Of a stretch of DNA of 25,271 nucleotides, positions 22,594 through 25,271 are shown in pieces (position 1 is the stretch's first letter; each line of letters starts with the position of its first letter). Below the pieces are notes generated by a model, which was not told the DNA's origin, did not search any database, and saw only the letters and a program-made list of their open reading frames with translations. This DNA comes from Phyllobacteriaceae bacterium UBA1940 (GTDB lineage: Bacteria; Pseudomonadota; Alphaproteobacteria; Rhizobiales; Rhizobiaceae), in NCBI GenBank assembly GCA_002336975.1, contig DDFA01000029.1, positions 1 through 25,271 on the forward strand, in the 5' to 3' direction. The position numbers were made by a program, and so were the translations under genes.

Positions 22594-23523
22594 ATGTCCG
22601 GACATCAAATGGTCAGTGAGCGCGAGCCGAACTCGGTGGCGGCCCCTGCCGGCTGCGACGTCGTCATAGCGGCGGGTGACGCCAGCCTGCGGGTCTGCGC
22701 CGAAGGCGCCGAGCCGATATCGTGGATGGTTGGGGGGCGCGAACTGCTGTGGCAGGCAGGGGCCTCCTGGCCACGGTCGAGCCCGGTGCTTTTCCCGATC
22801 GTCGGCCGCGCGCGCAACGGGCGGATCAAGGTCGATGGCCGGACTTATCCGATCGGTGTTCACGGTTTTGCCGCAAACGAGATGTTTTCGGCGACCGTGA
22901 CAGGGCCGTCGAGCGCCGTTTTCGTCCTCGAGGACAATGCCTCGACGCGCGCCCAATACCCGTTCGCTTTCCGTCTCGAACTGTCCTACCGCCTTGGCGC
23001 CCGCGACCTCGAGATCGGCGTCAAGGTGCGCAACCGCTCGGACGTGACGATGCCCTATGCGGTCGGACTGCATCCAGGCTTTGCCTGGCCGTTCGCCGGC
23101 GGGACGGCTGACGGCTACCGCGTCGAATTCGGCAAGCCGGAAAATCCGTTCGTGCCGGTGATCGACGGCAACGGCCTGTTTACCTCCGGCGCCCGCTCGG
23201 TTCCGCTCGGGGGACGCACACTGGCGCTGTCTCACGATTTGATGGCGCGCGAGGCGCTGTGTTTCCTCAACGCTAACAGCGACACGGTGCGTTTTGTCGC
23301 CTCGTCGGGGGACGCCATCGCCGTCAAGACCGACGGTTTCCCGCATCTGGCGCTGTGGGCGCGGCCGCCGGCGCCGTTCCTTTGCATCGAGAGCTGGACC
23401 GGTCACGGCGACCCGGACGATTTCGACGGCGAGCTTGCTCAAAAACCGTCGATGAGCCTGCTCGCTCCGGGCGCCAGCCGCAGCCATGCGATCCGCTGGC
23501 GGTTCGAGCCGGGCGATGCGTGA
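22594..23523 (+). CDS. Aldose 1-epimerase (mutarotase) family protein
   Basis: A protein of about 309 residues of the galactose mutarotase-like fold, which interconverts alpha and beta anomers of sugars. Family landmarks are SPVLFPIVGRARNGRIKVDG, GVHGFA (His), GLHPGFAWPF (catalytic-type His) and CIESWTGHGDP. The substrate cannot be read from the sequence. The start is uncertain: ATG at 22573, 22582, 22594 and 22609 are in frame and GGGAAA upstream favours 22594. The 217 bp between the regulator stop and this start hold no gene that I can see. It may be a separate transcription unit. A sulfoquinovose mutarotase is a tempting reading because that pathway can give sulfolactate, but no other sulfoquinovose gene is visible. 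Confidence 0.8.
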   Translation: MSGHQMVSEREPNSVAAPAGCDVVIAAGDASLRVCAEGAEPISWMVGGRELLWQAGASWPRSSPVLFPIVGRARNGRIKVDGRTYPIGVHGFAANEMFSATVTGPSSAVFVLEDNASTRAQYPFAFRLELSYRLGARDLEIGVKVRNRSDVTMPYAVGLHPGFAWPFAGGTADGYRVEFGKPENPFVPVIDGNGLFTSGARSVPLGGRTLALSHDLMAREALCFLNANSDTVRFVASSGDAIAVKTDGFPHLALWARPPAPFLCIESWTGHGDPDDFDGELAQKPSMSLLAPGASRSHAIRWRFEPGDA

Positions 23524-23625
23524 GACGACGAGGCGGGAAGCAAGAATGTCGATGACATGGACAACAGGCGCCGGGGACGGGCGCACGGCGCAACATTGCG
23601 CAACCCGGGCAGCGGAGGCGTCGCA

Positions 23626-24825
23626 ATGCTAGCCGAAGCAACGTCGTACGATTTGCTGCTCAAGGGCGGCAGGGTCATCGATCCCCGCAACGGGGTCGAC
23701 GCCATCTACGACGTCGCGATCCGCGACGGCCGCATCGCGGCGGTCGGGCCCGCGCTCGACGCGCGCCTGGCGTCATCGGTGCGCGATGTGACGGCAATGG
23801 TCGTGACGCCGGGCCTGATCGACCTGCACACGCATATCTACCACGCCGCGACCCACTACGGCGTCGAGCCCGATCCGGTGGCGCGCCGCTCGGCTGTGAC
23901 CACGATGGTCGACGCCGGCAGCGCCGGCGCGGGGAACTTCGCCGGCCTGCGCAAATTCGTGGCCGAGGCGTCCCGCTCCAGGGTGCTCGCCTACCTGAAC
24001 ATTTCCTATCCGGGCATCTTCGCCTTCGATCAGGATTTCATGTTCGGCGAGGCGAGCGTCGCGGGGCTGCTGTCGGTCGACCGCTGCGTCGCGGTTGCTG
24101 AGGCCAATTCGGACATGGTCGTCGGTGTAAAAGTCCGGCTGGGCGGGGGCACGTCCGGCGAGATCGGGCTTCTGGCGCTTGAGCGCGCCGTTGCCGCCGC
24201 GGAGCGTCTCGGCCTGCCGGTGATGACCCATATCGGCAAGCCGCCGCCGTCCTATGCCGAGATCCTGGAGCGCCTTCGTCCCGGCGACGTGCTGACCCAT
24301 TGTTTCCGGCCGTCGCCGAATGCGCCGGTCGACGACCGGGGCGCGATCCTGCCGGCGGTGGAGCAGGCGCGGGCGCGCGGCGTGCTGTTCGACATCGGGC
24401 ACGGCATGGGCGCATTCGGCTTCGAGAGCGCCGAAGCGGCGCTCGGCGCGGGCTTTGCGCCCGACATCATCTCCAGCGACTTGCATATGCTGTGCGTCAA
24501 CGGGCCCGCCTTTGACCTGCTTCACACCATGAGCAAGCTGATGACCTGCGGCGTCGGCCTGGCGGACGCCGTGGCGATGACCACCGACGTTCCGGCGCGG
24601 GCGATGCGCCGGCCCGATCTCGGCCATCTGACGCCGGGGGCTGTCGCCGACATCAGCCTGATCGACGTCGTCGCGGCCCATTTCCCGTTTGTCGACGTCG
24701 CAGGCCGGCGGCGCGACAGCGCCTACCTGCTGCGCCCGCGCGGTCTCCTGATCGGCGGAGAATTTGTTGAGCCGGGGCCGCGCGCCTGGGAAACCCCGTT
24801 CTATGCCGAAGGAGTCCAGCCATGA
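23626..24825 (+). CDS. Amidohydrolase/deacetylase family metallohydrolase
   Basis: A 399-residue cytoplasmic metal-dependent hydrolase of the amidohydrolase superfamily, in the dihydroorotase/EF_0837-like group. The metal ligands are in place: His68-Thr-His70 (DLHTHIYH), a Lys169 of the type carboxylated to bridge two metals (GVKVRLG), His202 (MTHIG), His225 (LTHCF) and Asp285 (SSDLH). The N- and C-terminal beta parts are typical (LLLKGGRVIDPRNG; ADISLIDV). The natural substrate of this group is not settled; N-acyl amino acids or cyclic amides are plausible. GGAGG (23614-23618) lies 7 nt before the ATG at 23626, better than the ATG at 23557. Its stop overlaps the next gene as ATGA. Confidence 0.87.
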   Translation: MLAEATSYDLLLKGGRVIDPRNGVDAIYDVAIRDGRIAAVGPALDARLASSVRDVTAMVVTPGLIDLHTHIYHAATHYGVEPDPVARRSAVTTMVDAGSAGAGNFAGLRKFVAEASRSRVLAYLNISYPGIFAFDQDFMFGEASVAGLLSVDRCVAVAEANSDMVVGVKVRLGGGTSGEIGLLALERAVAAAERLGLPVMTHIGKPPPSYAEILERLRPGDVLTHCFRPSPNAPVDDRGAILPAVEQARARGVLFDIGHGMGAFGFESAEAALGAGFAPDIISSDLHMLCVNGPAFDLLHTMSKLMTCGVGLADAVAMTTDVPARAMRRPDLGHLTPGAVADISLIDVVAAHFPFVDVAGRRRDSAYLLRPRGLLIGGEFVEPGPRAWETPFYAEGVQP

Positions 24826-25271
24826 CCGCACCCGCCTGGCCGGAATGGAAAAGCCGGAACCGCGTCGTCGAGACGCCGATGCCGGTCGTCGATCTCGACG
24901 TGGTCGCACACAATGTCGACCGGTTGCAGCAAGCTTGCGACGCCGCCGGAATTGCGAACCGTCCCCATATCAAGACGCACAAATCCGTCGAGATTGCGAG
25001 GATGCAGGTCGACGGCGGCGCGTCCGGGCTGACGTGCCAGAAACTCGGCGAGGCGGAGGTCATGGCCGACGCCGGCTTCGACAATTTGCTGATCAGCTAC
25101 AACATTGTCGGCGAGGCCAAGCTCGCGAGACTGGCCGCGCTGGCGCGGCGCGTCCAGCTGACAGTGTCGTGTGACGGCAAGGCCGTCGCCGACGGTCTGT
25201 CGCGGGCGATGTCGAGCGGCGCGGCGGCGCTGCCGGTGCTGGTGGAGTGCGACACCGGCCGCGGCCGCTGC
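24822..25271 (+). CDS. D-threonine aldolase/D-serine dehydratase-like PLP enzyme (3' end cut by window)
   Basis: The first 150 residues of an alanine-racemase-fold, PLP-dependent enzyme of the DSD1/D-threonine aldolase family. The PLP-binding Lys is K51 in RPHIKTHKS, preceded by the family start ETPMPVVDLDVVAHNVDRLQ and followed by GASGLTCQKLGEAEVMADAG and LVECDTGRGRC. Such enzymes cleave D-threonine or D-3-hydroxyaspartate, or dehydrate D-serine, and use a divalent metal bound near the C-terminus, which is outside the window. GAAGGAG lies 7 nt before the ATG, and ATGA overlap with the amidohydrolase implies one operon and probably one pathway for a D-amino acid or its N-acyl form (inference). 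Confidence 0.88.
   Translation, partial: MTAPAWPEWKSRNRVVETPMPVVDLDVVAHNVDRLQQACDAAGIANRPHIKTHKSVEIARMQVDGGASGLTCQKLGEAEVMADAGFDNLLISYNIVGEAKLARLAALARRVQLTVSCDGKAVADGLSRAMSSGAAALPVLVECDTGRGRC

Overview
The window is a high-GC alphaproteobacterial chromosome segment, almost certainly Hyphomicrobiales (Rhizobiales: Rhizobiaceae or Phyllobacteriaceae-like). The evidence is a set of lineage-typical genes: a Ros/MucR regulator, a free-standing DnaA domain IV protein next to a DUF6456 protein, DUF5330, DUF1491, DUF2336 and the DUF1214/DUF1254 pair. No rRNA, tRNA, insertion sequence, integrase or CRISPR array is visible. The left two thirds looks like ordinary core genome and the right third like an accessory catabolic region.

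Layout. 1-380: no gene I can support, one hairpin at the edge. 381-2768 (+): MHYT-PAS-GGDEF-EAL c-di-GMP signalling protein. 2785-4902 (-): oligopeptidase B. 4903-5748: long gap whose AT-rich right part is the mucR promoter region. 5749-6183 (+): mucR with a strong intrinsic terminator. 6195-6506 (-): small unknown protein. 6721-7929 (+): DnaA-domain-IV protein and DUF6456 protein with abutting stop and start codons. 7950-8780 (-): SufE-like protein and DUF5330 protein. 9173-12034 (+): membrane histidine kinase, membrane-anchored peptidoglycan-binding protein and DUF1491 protein, a tight operon. 12021-13037 (-): DUF2336 protein. 13038-13289: gap with CGTTAACC repeats resembling CtrA sites. 13290-13475 (+): 61-residue unknown protein. 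13483-16876 (-): class A penicillin-binding protein, then DUF1214 and DUF1254 proteins.

16998-22376 is the most distinctive part: a compact 3-sulfolactate module. On the minus strand the order is suyA, suyB, slcC, comC and a YeiH-type exporter (SuyZ role), ending at a large hairpin; divergently lies a GntR/UTRA regulator (SuyR role). Known biochemistry of these families gives: (S)-sulfolactate oxidised by SlcC to 3-sulfopyruvate, reduced by ComC to (R)-sulfolactate, cleaved by SuyAB to pyruvate and sulfite, with the anion exported by the YeiH protein. The 116-bp suyA-suyR gap holds three palindromes that are good operator candidates. No sulfolactate importer is visible.

22594-25271 (+): an aldose-1-epimerase-like protein, then an amidohydrolase/deacetylase-type metallohydrolase overlapping by ATGA a D-threonine aldolase/D-serine dehydratase-like PLP enzyme that runs off the right edge. 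Whether these genes feed the sulfolactate module or form a separate D-amino-acid pathway cannot be told from this window.
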